Assembly (NCBI GenBank): GCA_015501585.1
Contig: JADNRY010000355.1
Span: 1-62,628 of the forward strand
Source of the DNA: Rhodocollybia butyracea
Taxonomy: Eukaryota > Basidiomycota > Agaricomycetes > Agaricales > Omphalotaceae
Direction of reading: 5' to 3'
Length of the DNA: 62,628 bases
This document shows positions 44,304 through 56,400 of this stretch, piece by piece. Under the pieces are notes generated by a model that was given only the letters and a program-made list of their open reading frames with translations, did not search any database and was not told the DNA's origin. The position numbers were made by a program, and so were the translations under genes. Position 1 is the first letter of the stretch; the number at the start of each line of letters is the position of its first letter.

Positions 44304-45219
44304 AGCTTCCGCGTTGCCACTTGGAATTCTGAAAACAAAGTCATATTAAAAACAGACTAACGAATTCTGAACACCTCCCCAAGGTGAAACTGCTTCAATT
44401 TATGGTACAAACATCATTTATGACTCGATTATCTGTCATGACCCGACCCTCCATCAATCGTACATACAATTCCGTCTTCAGTTGTTTCAGTGCCAGTCTC
44501 CCCGCCTTCTGGCTGGGTTAGGTTGGACTCAAGGCTCTACTGGATTCAAAAAGATGATGGATAACACGGATCTCGGTCTATATATTTTAATTGACGACGT
44601 ATACACAAGAATGCCAGAGTAGTCGCTTGGAGCGCTGTACCCACCTGAGTACCTCACTGCTTCGGTAGTGGTCGATAATCATGTACATTCTTGTTCTTCA
44701 TTCGCACTACTACCGTCCCTTCCACACCTTTTCATCCCAATCCTTTACAACCTCCGTACGTAGTTTATAGGTGTCCACATTATTGTGGACCATGCCTCGC
44801 GAGCATCATGACACACTGGCGTCGCTACTCTTTGTCGCCTTCTCCCCAAGGTTCTGCAGTTACGGTTGTCAATTTTTTTGGCGTAGATTGAAGGATGGGT
44901 AGTAGTTCTCAAACAGTAACTCCTCACTCTCGCATTGTAACTCTATCCATTGTAACTGTATTCTTATCTTTGTATCTGTATGATATGAAATGTACATACT
45001 TGTATTTTTTGTATAGAAGTCGTTAATAAAAACCAATCTTATGCTTCCTCACACGCTACTAGGAAAGTGTTTCCGCAGAGCCGTCAATGAAAGTATTATC
45101 GAGGCACTCGGCGCAAGAAACAGTTTGTGATATCAAATTTTCAATTGTCATGTTCTGTGAGGCGAGTACTTCTTCGTTTTCGCAGCAATACAACATCGAG
45201 CTTAAACTTGTTGTGGCGC
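44304..45219. other. Tail of bHLH copy 8 and spacer
   Basis: 44560-44960 is the conserved downstream block (GACGTATACACAAGA, ACAACCTCCGTACG, ATTGTGGACCATGCC, GGTTCTGCAGTTACGGTTGTC). 45140-45219 matches the bases left of the other TM copies (TTTTCGCAGCAATACAACAT). Confidence 0.45.
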
Positions 45220-46037
45220 TTAGAGATCAAGACGGTGAAATGCTAGCATATATGCGTCAGAATACAAGGAATGAAACTACAAGGAAGAGGTTAAGTACCT
45301 TTATTTCATGGCTCAATATATGTACTTCCTTGTATGCGGTGGAAATGGTGCATGTACGGGTGATATATACCTTGAGATAACTCGTCAAGGATGGAGGTGG
45401 GGGCTGTAAGTGTAGATCATGGGCGATGTCTTTGATTCTGAGGAAAATACCATGAGTTACATTGGGAGCCATCAGATATGGCGCATATACTAACCGACAT
45501 AAACGTTCCTCGTAGTCCATGCATCTATATATCAGACCGGGTTATGAGAAAAGCTTGAAAAAGATTATAAGACAGATCAATAAACTCACCGACGAGAACG
45601 TTCCAGGTCGCCAATGTCGGGGTATCCGAGTCTTTCAATAAGTATTAATATTGATTAGCGCTGAGCGAAAAAAAAATTGCATAGACTCACTGATCACTGT
45701 ACAACAAATGCTCGCTACGATCCAAGCATCTGAGTCCCTGTTGGCCAGATGCAAAGCAAAAGTCGCTACCGGCACCACTATCAACATTGGATGGAATAAT
45801 CCCCATACCGATATCGCCTTGCAGCATTCTATCAACGGCTTTGATTGTCTGCTCGAGTCCGTGGAGAGTCAGGCAAGGCAGTAAGGTGTACCGAAGTATG
45901 GCCATAGACGCGACGACGGATCCAAGGATCCAAAGACTTGGAGCAGGCAGGCTCGTCGATAGTGTTGTAAGCAAATTCTGGATGATCTGCGGGGAGTCAG
46001 CCAGAGTTTGATGGCCAAGGGAGCTCGAGGAGGACAT
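45220..46037 (-). CDS. Unrecognised single-TM protein, copy D
   Basis: Minus-strand exons 46037-45691, 45631-45590, 45524-45326 and 45276-45220 give an intact 214-aa frame. The start MSSSSSLGHQTLADSPQ has no alternative Met upstream. The membrane segment is PSLWILGSVVASMAILRY, followed by HGLEQTIKAVDRMLQGDIGM. Exon 3 keeps MDYEERLCRLVYAPYLMAPN and LQPPPPSLTSYLKVYITRT. Exon 4 ends HRLDL at a TAA where copies A and C have Gln (CAA), so copy D lacks the TPQQVE tail. Exon lengths 2 and 3 (42 and 199 nt) are identical in copies A, C and D, consistent with selection or recent duplication. Confidence 0.75.
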
Positions 46038-47160
46038 CTCAGGTAAGTGCCGTTGAGCTAAGGAGGTTCAGTGGATGAGTTGGTTGATGCCACTCGAAAT
46101 GGGGGTTTTATACTTCCTAGGGGCGAGCGAAAGCGCCTAAAGCCAGACCCACAGATGATTTGATCTTTACTATATGATTTTGTTTCTGGTCACCCAATTC
46201 AAATAGTTTGATTTGATATTTAAGAAATCGCTATGATTTTGTTTCCGGGTTCGATGGGTCTCATTCCGATATCACGGGAGTCACATCACCTGATAATTAA
46301 CTCCATAGTGGAACTCGTTACTCCAGGCTCCTGATGCCGGATAGCCTGGTAATAAAATTGATTTCGGAGGGAATAAAGTTAAATTTTTTTGTCGCTGTTC
46401 CACATATCTAGCAAGCAAGTTGGCAGTAAAGCAGCGCTGTACAAGCCGTACTCTGCGCGATATGGCTGTTCAATTATATGTAGGTAATTATGTGTGCAAA
46501 GTTCTAAAAACACACAACAAGCCGATCGTGCCGCATGGTGCATTAACAGGGCCTGTGTGCCGGAAATTTGGCGTCAAAGTTGCGTCAAAGCGAGGCCGGA
46601 CCCTTTCTTTGTGTATGTATATTGTACTTCAATTGAGTATAAAGTGTTGAGACCATACCCAGCCAGCGTTACTTTTGGTGTGTAGTACCTACACCTATAG
46701 CAGTCCCAGTTATGTGCACACGGCATGAGATGGCATTATCGACTCTTATCTGCCGATCCTTGGCCCGCACTCTAATGTATTGTCACAACTGACTCATCTG
46801 TAACGGATTATGACATGTTCCTGGATCAGAATGAGACCCATCAAACCCGGCGTACAAGGAAGGTGTTCTGCCATGGTACTAGTTGACAGTGGCGCCACCA
46901 GTGTACTGAATTGCCTTTCTATACGGCCCATCATTACACTGTACAGCTGGGAACAACTGATTCCACTCGTGCCTTCTACATGCACGCTACGTACCCTTAT
47001 GCCCCTTGAATAGCAAAAACCTATGCTGCTCTACACCTCTCTGTGCGTGAGCCATTATATCGAGTAGTCGGAGAGGCCGAACGAAATAATTGTGTCAGCT
47101 AGATAGATGTGCCATCGGTGTCAGAAGCCCAGCGGCGAATAATATCTCTGGATGTACTTA

Positions 47161-47502
47161 TTGCTCTTTTCAAAAATAATGGTTTCAGGAAAAAAAAAAG
47201 TTCTGATCAGGCCAACAATGTCAATGTATAGATGAGGCGTATATTCCCCAAAAAGGAAAGTCTGGAGCCAACTCAGACCGTCAAGTATTTCCAAAAAAGG
47301 AAGCCAGGACCACTATACTCCATCGGAATCGGAATCGTTCAGTAATTTCTAAAAAAGGCAAATCCACGACCACCCCGCTCAATCGGATTGTCAATTATTT
47401 CCAAAAAAGGAAAGTTCAGGATCTGTGCTGGCTGTGTTCAATGGATGCTCTTCGAACTAAACTTTTTTTTTTTCCTGAAACCATTATTTTTGAAAAGAGC
47501 AA
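47161..47502. mobile_element. MITE, 342 bp, TA-flanked
   Basis: Inverted terminal repeats of 42 bp begin TTGCTCTTTTCAAAAATAAT on the left and are matched on the right except for a difference in the A/T run. TA stands directly outside both ends (47159-47160, 47503-47504), as for Tc1/mariner-type insertion. The interior has four CCAAAAAAGGAA-type units, some next to TCAATCGGA or CATCGGAAT. No coding capacity. Confidence 0.85.
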
Positions 47503-47603
47503 TAATGGCATTGTCGATTGTATGGATTCATGAAGTCAAGGAAAGATTTCGGGTCCAATGAATGCAAGCTCACCACATACAGCTATTGCGATGCCTGTCG
47601 TAT

Positions 47604-48080
47604 TCAGTGGGGTAAGCTCTGGTAAAAAAAAACCATGCCGACACAGAGATCGTGGTGACCCCTTTTGCGATACCTGCTATTGACATTGGTGCAATGACAG
47701 AGCGCTGGATTATACTTTGCATGGGGTATAAAATCAATTATTGTCATCTGAATGACAGATGGCGGCTTACTAAAATTCATTAAGCACCAAAACGCCTGTA
47801 CTCCGGGTGCGATGAGAAGTGAGAATGTCTTCATAGTCTGAGTAAGGCCGGAAAAGTATTCACAAGCGAAAAGGGAGGACCAGCTTTGAATAACGAGGCT
47901 TGGAACACAAAGGGTGATGGCCATGATAGGACTCAGCGGGAATATGGAAGTCGATCTTTCTAATTTAAAAACACACTTGAACGAAGACCACCCAAGCATA
48001 AGCAAAAAGCCACTTAGGTCAGAGTGCATCTTAGTCGTGTCCATTGAGATAACTCTGCTACAGATGAGCAGTGTAATCAC
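47604..48080 (-). CDS. Possible exon of an unrecognised membrane protein
   Basis: The 158-aa minus ORF starts MITLLICSRVISMDTTKM and has several hydrophobic stretches, for example LSGFLLMLGWSSFKCVF and IMAITLCVPSLVIQSW. Upstream, VQLQVSLGTFLLVITLL extends the frame without a start, so this may be an internal exon. I do not recognise the family. No second copy is visible in the window. Confidence 0.3.
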   Translation of the reverse strand: MITLLICSRVISMDTTKMHSDLSGFLLMLGWSSFKCVFKLERSTSIFPLSPIMAITLCVPSLVIQSWSSLFACEYFSGLTQTMKTFSLLIAPGVQAFWCLMNFSKPPSVIQMTIIDFIPHAKYNPALCHCTNVNSRYRKRGHHDLCVGMVFFYQSLPH

Positions 48081-48916
48081 CAGGAGGAACGTCCCAAGCG
48101 AGACTTGTAGTTGTACCTAGCGGTAATGCTTTCTCGCGGCCAGTATCGCGTCAGCGCAATGAGCAATATGTTGACGGAAAAGTTAGCAGCACACTTGCAT
48201 CTTCCATTTGAAGCTACCACACGAATTCAATACGTGAAAGACTGAGCCGTATTCTTCTAATGTATGATTGGCTTAACGATATGCAGTGACGTGACCAACA
48301 AAGGTTAGGGAAAGTTGAAACTGAACCTGAGAATGTCCACTTAGAAGAACTGCGAAAAAAAAAGAACCTAATTGCGCAGTAGATAAGCGACAAAGAAACA
48401 AAATCTGCGACCTTCTGCGACTTGCCAAGAGCTAATCCACATCATGTTCAAATTGCACGACTGCATTCCGCCGCTATAGTTTCTTCTTTGCCTCTATCGA
48501 AGCACAGGAACTGGCAGCATAGTAAACAGACCACATCAGCGATGGAATGGGAGGACAGAATGCTTCGATGGCGAAGTTAAGAATTTTCGTGCACGTGCAG
48601 AGTCTCGGAAGGACGTTCCGGCCTCCGAGCAACCTCCGAGCAAATCCACGAACTGTCAGTTGTCAAGACTTCTACGCGATACATGGAGTTTCCAAGAGAC
48701 TACGGGTGTGCAGCCCCGTCTGTCTACGCGTCTTCCAGTAGCGAATTCTTCCTGCAATGAATCAGTGAACGACAGTACCAAGTTCTTCAACTGTTGTTGG
48801 TTTCGCCCAGAGTAAGCTTTTTTCTGCTCTTTTCCTTTCTCGTCGTTGACTGCGCACATAGTTCTTATATAAGTTTAACTGAACTCATTCATTCATTCTC
48901 TGTCATTTGCCTCGAC

Positions 48917-49638
48917 ATGTCTCCTGGCTTCATTCCCACTGGCTCTCGTACTCATTGACATCATTTGTGCCGCCGCAATCCTTCCCCTTGGAAAAATCGA
49001 TGGATTATGTACTTTCAGTACTCGATGAATCCAATTCAGCCCAACTATTCTCTGTCGCTACGTCATATGTCTCTCCGTGCGTCCAGTTTAACGTTTCTTG
49101 CATCTTACATCGCACTCATATCATTCATCTAGCTTCTAGCTTCAAACACTTGAGCCCACCAATTACTAGTTACTTCCCACTCCGCTCCTTACTCCACTTT
49201 GCCAGACTATGGCTATGCTGCAGCTGCACCCTCTCCTTCCTGTCGCTGTACAATGCTACCATCTCCTCCCGCTTCGGCCAACAATGTTGATACGCCCCCT
49301 TGGTTCCAACCTGGAGTCATCATCCGGACCCTATGTTACTGCTAGTACTGGCCCCCGGTCACATCGCTACAACCCAATGAGCGTTCCTACTCTACGAGCT
49401 AGCGAGAGCCCAAGCAGCAAAACTAACAATGATGATTCGGACAAAGGCTGAGAGGAGCACGCACAGTCTACTGAAAGTGTGGACCCGTAAGTCGTTTTTC
49501 ATCTTTTCCCTTATATTATTCAGTCTTCGAGCGGCCGTTCGTAGGCAGCGAATCGAGTTTAAGCAGAAGCGTCATGACAACTTGAGAGATGGCTTCACGT
49601 ATCTAAAGTTCATGCTGCCATCCACCAAGAGCCAATGA
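48917..49638 (+). pseudogene. bHLH array copy 9, truncated
   Basis: The start ATG at 48917 is kept (MSPGFIPTGSRTH) but a TGA follows after 13 codons. Exon 1, exon 2 and exon 3 bases are recognisable: the linker piece SDKG is cut by TGA at 49449, and exon 3 starts at 49524 after an AG acceptor. Exon 3 still reads RRQRIEFKQKRHDNLRDGF, with changed basic residues. The sequence stops resembling the family after LPSTKSQ, so helix 2 and the coiled coil (exon 4) are missing. It is the rightmost copy, followed by the tail block and the intact ANL gene. Confidence 0.75.
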
Positions 49639-50722
49639 ACTTAACTGCATTACACCACTATAGTTTCTTCTGTACCTCCATTGAAGCCCATAGCACTGAC
49701 AGCAAGAAACAATGACGATTGGATCGGTGGTCCTGTAGATTCTGTGCAGATTTGCCCTGTTAAAGGCCATTTTGTGTTGGCAGTAAGTAACGAGCGCGTT
49801 CCGGGCGGAGCGATTCAGTTACCTGCTTGCCGGCTACAGCAAACGATTTGGTCGACTCTCATTCCCAGGGAGAAGTTGGTTAAACCGGAGCTCATTTCCA
49901 GTTTGCAATTTGTTTTTGGTAGATTGCAAACTTATATTCCAAGAAAGCGGTCACGTCCAATTGGTTGAGTACCTGACAGACATATAGTACGCCGTTATTC
50001 TTTTCTCCTTTCTCCCACTTCGAACCGTTCAAGTTGTCTATGCATCTAGTCTCCTGCATTCTCACTAGGCTTAAAGTGGGCTCGAAGCTAACTTACAGAC
50101 AGTTACATTGATCCTGTACTGGAACAAAACATGATGTATGATAGATTAGACGGATTTCGGTTCACTCAAGACTGGAGTAGTCGCTTGGAGTGCCATACCT
50201 ACCTCATTACTTGAAGTGGTCGATCGCAGTGCTTGCTTTGTCTACTCGATTTGCTTCTTGAAGACACCGTTTCCTCTCGATATCCACTCCCCCGCAAAAA
50301 AAGAAAACGCCGGCCAATCCTTGGTTGTTCTCGTGTTTCCCGACCTTCTTGCTACGGGAAAAACATCATCACCCACCACTCCTCGCTCCCGCGCTCGTTA
50401 CCACCATATCCCCCCATCACAAAGAAAACACAAAAAAAGGACCGCCTACATGCCACCCGCCTGCGTATGTTAGCGTATAGCTTACCGTGAAGACCTTTGC
50501 TTCTACATACTAGGGAGATCTTATTTGAAGCCTGAAACGCAAACTTGCAATAGTGTATGATAATGAACAAGACAGACTGGCGGCATGGCATCACAGAACT
50601 TTCAACGTATTGATCAAGGTTATCAAAATGCCTTATCTATCCATCTCCGCCCACGCCCATCGTTGTTGTATCACTTATTCTCCTCCGGACCGCCCTCCAC
50701 TCCCGTCCCTTGGTGTTGTAGT
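49639..50722. other. Tail region after bHLH copy 9
   Basis: 50140-50260 holds part of the conserved downstream block (ACTCAAGACTGGAGTAGTCG, GCCATACCTACCTCATTAC). The middle is replaced by A-rich low-complexity bases. 50460-50560 rejoins the block (TAGCGTATAGCTTACCG). 50560-50722 is the downstream side of the ANL gene. A + ORF at 49681-49968 is unrecognised. Confidence 0.4.
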
Positions 50723-52686
50723 CTACACGTTGCCTGAAAATAACTGGTCCAACTTTTCTTTCATTGTCTCCTCTACAACTTTCCTCCTCACTGTCCCTTT
50801 TGTCAGTGTTCGGGGTAAAGTGCCCAAAGGTACAACAAATATCATGTCCGGAGCAGCGATACGTTCGTGTGGATAGCGAGTGGAGTGGAAAGGGCGAATC
50901 CGGTGGTATATTTCGATTTTCAGCTCAGACTCATTGAGGACGGGGCTGACGCTGGAATGAGATGAAGGAGAGCATACCTCCACAACCAATACTGGAGATA
51001 GACGGCCATTACCCACTACCACACAGTCTGTGATGATATCACCGCAAAGGCTTCGAGCATTATCTTCAATGGCTCTACAGAGGCAAATGAAGAAAAGCTC
51101 AGATGGGATTGAATTGATGAACTTACTTTGTGTCACACAGTCTGCAATTTCGCATATTGAACCAATCATCATTGCGACCGCAAAAGACGTAGCCTCCAGG
51201 TTCCACCTCGCGGAAAAGATCGTTGGTGTGATAGTTACCTAAGGATCTCAGTAATTACAACTCGAATTCATACCAGCGGTAAACGGTATGGGATACTAAC
51301 CGTCAGACGATCTGAATGAAACATCAGGGCATTCGGGTGCTTCTGGGGGAACAACTAGTTCCAGTAGATCGGAATCATTTGAGACAGGTATGAACTTGAT
51401 TGAAGAAGGGCCTGGGAACCGTTTAAGGTAGTTTTGGCGAGATTTCCGAAGTCCCTCTGATATGAGAAGTCCACCGCATTCAGTCGTTCCAAAAGCATTC
51501 TATAAAATTAATCAAGTTCGAATGAAGAGTGAAGAGAGCTTACCACAAGATTAATACCGTTTCTCCAGGCCCATTCTTCGTCCTCATCGCTCCCCAAGCC
51601 ACCTCCCGTGTATATAATGGCATCCACTGAGGAGAGGGCACGTAAAGTTTCTGGGTCCGTACGTGACGCACGAATGTGTTCTCGAAGCATACGTGGGTAC
51701 GAGAAAAGCTGCCTCGTCTGGCATCTGTTAATAATATCTACTAATTCGGATGTGGAGGGTTGGCCAGATTTGAATTGGACCATGCAGGATGTGAAGTAGA
51801 TTGTTCCAAGTAGAGCTGCAACGGTGGAATGAGTCAAATTCATTTCAAGCAAGAAATAGAAGGACGTGGAAACATGCCTACGAATTGAGCCATATAGCCG
51901 ATGCTCCCACTGCCGACAATGTCATTTCGTTAGCTGAGAGCAGTTACGATGCTTGGAATAATGACCTTACCGCCAGCTTACAAAATCTACCTTTCCAGAA
52001 TCCAAGCGACCTTTTGTCGCTTGACTACGAACATTACCATCCATCCAGGTGTAGTTGAAGGGAACAATCTTGGATTTCCCTGAGGTTGTTCCACTGGTCT
52101 GGTAAATGATTGCGACGTCAGAACCTGTGACATGAGGCAGGTCGGGGAGTATATAGTCATTCAGGAGAACAACAGTGACCAAAGTAAAGCAAGGAATAGG
52201 TATATCACGGACGATGTCGCTATATCCCGACCCATAGATGAAAGCACGGGTATTGGCCTGTTCAAGCGGGCCTTGGATGACATTGTAATCGGCATTTTGG
52301 AAGATATTGATGAGCTGGGGAATGTATCCCGCTCGGGAAATTGCGTATACATGTACGGTGTCGAGGTACTTGTAGCCTCCGAAACTGGGGACAGTAGAAT
52401 ATAGAGTCAGCTCAATATGTTTCGGCGGCACTCGCAATCCTCTGCAACTAACTTACCATAAAGCAATTACGGACTGCTGAGGAATATCACTACTTTCTTT
52501 CAAAACATGAAACCAGTATCGAGCAAGGTGCTCAATATCGAGAAGGAACTGGTGGAAAGTGATGTCCGTCCAATGATCAATCTGGTCGGTTTGGGGGTTG
52601 ACTTGGGGAATCTTGAATGCAACCCTAGAGGGGAAGCGGGAGGCCGCATCTTCGATGTTAGTTAGGTGGGTCAGGAGTGGAGGCAT
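50723..52686 (-). CDS. AMP-binding (ANL superfamily) adenylate-forming enzyme
   Basis: The minus strand starts MPPLLTHLTNIEDAASRFPS at 52686. After a 72-nt intron comes YLDTVHVYAISRAGYIPQL, then the adenylation core AIIYQTSGTTSGKSKIVPF (phosphate-binding A3 loop). An exon at about 51823-51540 has DAIIYTGGGLGSDEDEEW and continues across an intron to NAFGTTECGGLL (A5), and YHTNDLFREVEPGGYVFCGR (A7/A8 region) follows. The last exon has RPFHSTRYPHERI and LPRTLTKGTVRRK (A10 region). These enzymes activate a carboxylic acid with ATP. No carrier protein or reductase domain follows, so it is a stand-alone domain or a truncated reductase-type gene. Around 51870-51980 the exon joins are unclear: the frame giving DFVSWRGSIGYMAQF needs a one-base shift, while an alternative 28-nt exon keeps the frame. 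It may therefore be a recent pseudogene. Confidence 0.75.
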
Positions 52687-53470
52687 GGTAAAGTGATCCT
52701 TTTGCCCCGAAGAGGGGCTTATATCCCTGCGTCTTGACTTCCGTAATGAATACTATGTAAACTGGTATTCCTCTTTATTCGCTCGAAACGCCTTCTAAAC
52801 CGAAGAGTGACTCTAGTCTACTCTAGTGTGACACTCTGCTGTCGTATTACTGCCATATTACTGTGTTCTTCGCTCCAAAGCGAAGAGTAATTCAATTTGC
52901 GGTATACATACATACTTTTCAAGTTCCAAGCATCGGCAGGCAGCGACCTGTTTTATATAGATAAACCATTTGATTGATGGCCACACCGCTAAGTAAGTAC
53001 ATAGTTTACAAGTTTACAAGTTGATATTCATCTCTATCCTACATAAGTAGAAGGACTAAGGTTGTTCCATGCATTCATAATTTTCAATGTCTACTTAGGA
53101 TATGAGATCTGGTAACCCCCGAAGCTTCGATGATCCGTAATGTTCAGTGGGCAAGTACTTCCTCATTTTTGCAGTGAACTACAGTAAGTACATTACGAGT
53201 CCTGAATGAAATGAAGGCTTGTCCTTATGGCCGGTTTTGCGTGGGAATTTGTTTCCGATTAGGCTGACCTTTTCTCAATCGGGTTGTCCCAATAAGGAGA
53301 TTTTTTTCGATATATTTGGAAGGTCAAAGCAGTAGGCATGTGATTTTCTATTACTCATCTACTCGCTGTTCTTTTACTCATAATTAATTCTTCCTTTTCA
53401 TTTGCGGCGTTCGATTCTCTTCTCAGGTGTGCTTCGTCTCTGGTCTGTTTTTTATTTTAGCAACCACTAC
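52687..53470. other. Intergenic, no gene seen
   Basis: Bases near 53040-53190 resemble the sequence left of the TM copies (TCAATGTCTACTTAGGATAT, GTGGGCAAGTACTTCCTC.TTTTTGCAG), which suggests another eroded array boundary. Otherwise nothing. Confidence 0.35.
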
Positions 53471-56400
53471 CATGTTATCACTGTTCGGTGTTCCTCAACC
53501 TTCTCCTGCAGTCTACATCACTTTTGGGTATGTTCTTGAATCTCTCATTTCTGAATTCTTCTTGAACACCGCTTTATTCCTGCCTGCGCACCTCTTCTGT
53601 CATTCGAACCATGCTTCTTTGCCGTGCGGCGTTTAATTTACACAATTTGCATGATTGACCCGCTCCCTTCCTTGGTTTTGAACTCTTGCTCCGCGCAGGT
53701 GTTCTTCTCCATTCTTTTTATTTATATCTCTTTATTGCTTTTATCTCTCTCTTCAACTACTGCTACATCCATTTGTCTTCACTCAATATTTTACTCGTGC
53801 AAAAATGCCTTCTATAACTTCTTGTAAATGTTATCTTTATCTTGCTCTCTCCCTTTGCACTGACATTCTTTGCCTTTCTCTCTTTAGTACCATTAAGATA
53901 ACTACAAAAATCTTGCGGTTTTACGCCTCTTCCTATCTCATCGATTCGTTTGACATCACGCGTATCCCAGCAAATGACAGTCCTGCCCTCGAGCTTCAAC
54001 ACATTCATGAACGTAAAGAGCTACTTGCAATGCTCAGTGTCTGTTGCACTTTTGCTGCAGTCTTGCCTCTGTTTGTTATTCCAGTGAGTAAACCTTTTTT
54101 TGGACAGCGCAGTCGTCAATTTCTGCCACACTCTTTGTGTGCCCTCGCCTGTTTATGGGTAGTTTCGCAGAAGCCTTGACTTATGTCGAGTTTTCTTTTT
54201 CACTTGCCTCTGTTGATGTCGACTGCTCTATCGCCACTATCCTTCATTGCACTCACAATGTTCGTTGCATTGCGTTTTCATTCCATCCCACCTGCCCATT
54301 GTTTTGTGACTCGACTTCTAAACTTTGTGCAAAATTACCTCCCATCCCATGTATCGGCCCTCATTCTTCGCATGGAGATTACGACTCTTCCTCTTTCTGT
54401 TCCCGATATGTTTGATCACATGATATGGGGTGATTGTACATGGCCTGCTATTTTTGCTGCGATTCCCCATGTAGTGGATTTCATGGTTGTAACCATGCAA
54501 TACATCGTATGGCCACCTTTTCCTTGTGTTGAGAATGCAATGAAGAATGCATGGCTTGCCAACGCTTGTCCTGCTCTTCAGTGTCTGCATCTCCACTATG
54601 GACACCATGCTCTCGGCAATATCGCTCTCGGTACTTATCTCACTCAACTTCAGGCTCACTTGGTGGAACCTCCTGATGTACTTGTGCACATTTCTTGCTT
54701 ATTTACTTGCTCTGAATGGAGGCAAGGTAACACTTGTTTCCGCAGGGATCGTGCTGCATTTCCGGCTGCCACCTCATCTCCCCAGTATGCGCGGTTGTTT
54801 ATTTTTGGTAAATCTTTGTCGTTTTCATAGCTTTTGATATGCTCCGTTTCATCAATTCAGTGCTGCCTTCCGACGATGCGATTTTTTTTTTTTTTTTTTT
54901 TGATATCTGAACTACCATTTCATCGTCCTGTATTGTAGCAACTTGTATGATTAGTATGATTATACATTGCAATCACTGCCTTGCAGGCTGTTTATTGTCG
55001 ACTTAATGAGCAAAGTTGATCAAACACTACATCGCCCATTTTAATTGCAACTGTACTTTTTACATTCCGCTGCCGCTATCATCTTTGTTCACTTCCAAGT
55101 TCAGGTGTTTGAAACCTTTTCCTTGTTACTCCACTTCCTCTTCGTCAAATGCTGCTCTCTTCCTCAACTGGTTTACCTTTCGCTCAACATTGCATCCAAT
55201 CATTGCCTTCGTTTTTTATCCATGCCTTTGTTTATGCATTATGTCAACTTCTTATATTCTTACACCATCGAGACACTCACTTGTGTATGCTTTCTTTCCA
55301 GCAGAAGTCACTGATCTCAATAACAGTTTTGCAACTCCATTTGTACCATTTCTATCTCCTCGCCTTCAATCCGATGACAGCAAATGCAATATCGACAATA
55401 TTGCCTACATGTAGCTGAAATGGTGGTATGTTTTTCGGTTCTGCGTCCTTTCGTGAGTGCTATATTCTATCAGTGATGTGTCGCTTACTTTTTCTTATCC
55501 TTCTCAGTCACCTCTTCGCTGTAATTTACAATGTTCTCGTCACCATATACATATCCCACACCACTTGCCTTCACATCTTGGATGAATTTATTCGAATCGA
55601 TGCTCTCATCAATGACTGCCCAGGTCATGTTAGGTGCTTCGTTTCTTGGCGTGAACATGCGGCTGCTAAACTCCAAAGCCTTGTGCATTCCCATGTCCTT
55701 TTATCTCGATCGGTTTGAGACCTTGAACATGTCTGGCAAGCATTGTGTAGATGTCCATTATAGCCTCTATATCTTTGTTGAAACCGTCGTCACCAAGGCG
55801 CTCACTACAATTGATTGTCTCAAATGTCTCAATTTTTTAGTACTTCTGCGGTGCAATTTCAGTTATAACTGTGTTTGATTTTTCAGCCTGACTTACTTGT
55901 CTCCTTTTAGTGGAGGTAGCTTCTTATCTTCAATTATGCCCTGTATGTGAAATACAACCTCTTCACTGTATTCTCCAGTCTGGCGCCAAGTTACGTGCCA
56001 GCAAGAAGGTTCATCATATTTTGTTCACTTCGACAGTCCTCTTGCAACCCGCCAGTCTGCCCGAAAGTCAGCCACTGTTAGGTGCGCCATGTTTATTTTC
56101 CCTCTGCTTTACCAGTTGACTAATCTGCATGTGGAAGGGTCGGTCAACTTCTCTCCTTGCTCAAATACTACTGAGTGTGGCTTCTGTGCATTTGTAAGTC
56201 ACCTTAACTCACATTAACTGGTGCATTTTGACTTACTAGCTTCATTTGCACTGTAGTGCTTGTCCATGTCGCAATAAAGATGCGATAATCTTGGGGAAAT
56301 CTCGCATCTTATACTTTCGTATTTTGCTTGCCTTTTCGGGCGCTGTATTACACTGCACTATTTACTCGCCTCCGAGGTGCTTTGCACTCAACTGGTAGTG

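Larger units (their letters stand above)
46038..48916. other. Leader between TM copy D and bHLH copy 9 with foreign insertions
   Basis: It contains a MITE (separate entry). A short + ORF near 46873 reads MVLVDSGATSVLNC, reminiscent of a retroelement aspartic protease, and a hydrophobic minus-strand ORF lies at 47604-48080 (separate entry). 48800-48916 is the T/C-rich leader of copy 9. 48130-48800 shows no gene. Confidence 0.35.

Noticed and set aside
46800..47013. Retroelement aspartic protease (MVLVDSGATS)
   Set aside because: Only the DSGA-type string is present. No reverse transcriptase or other pol motif was found nearby, so it is not listed as a gene.
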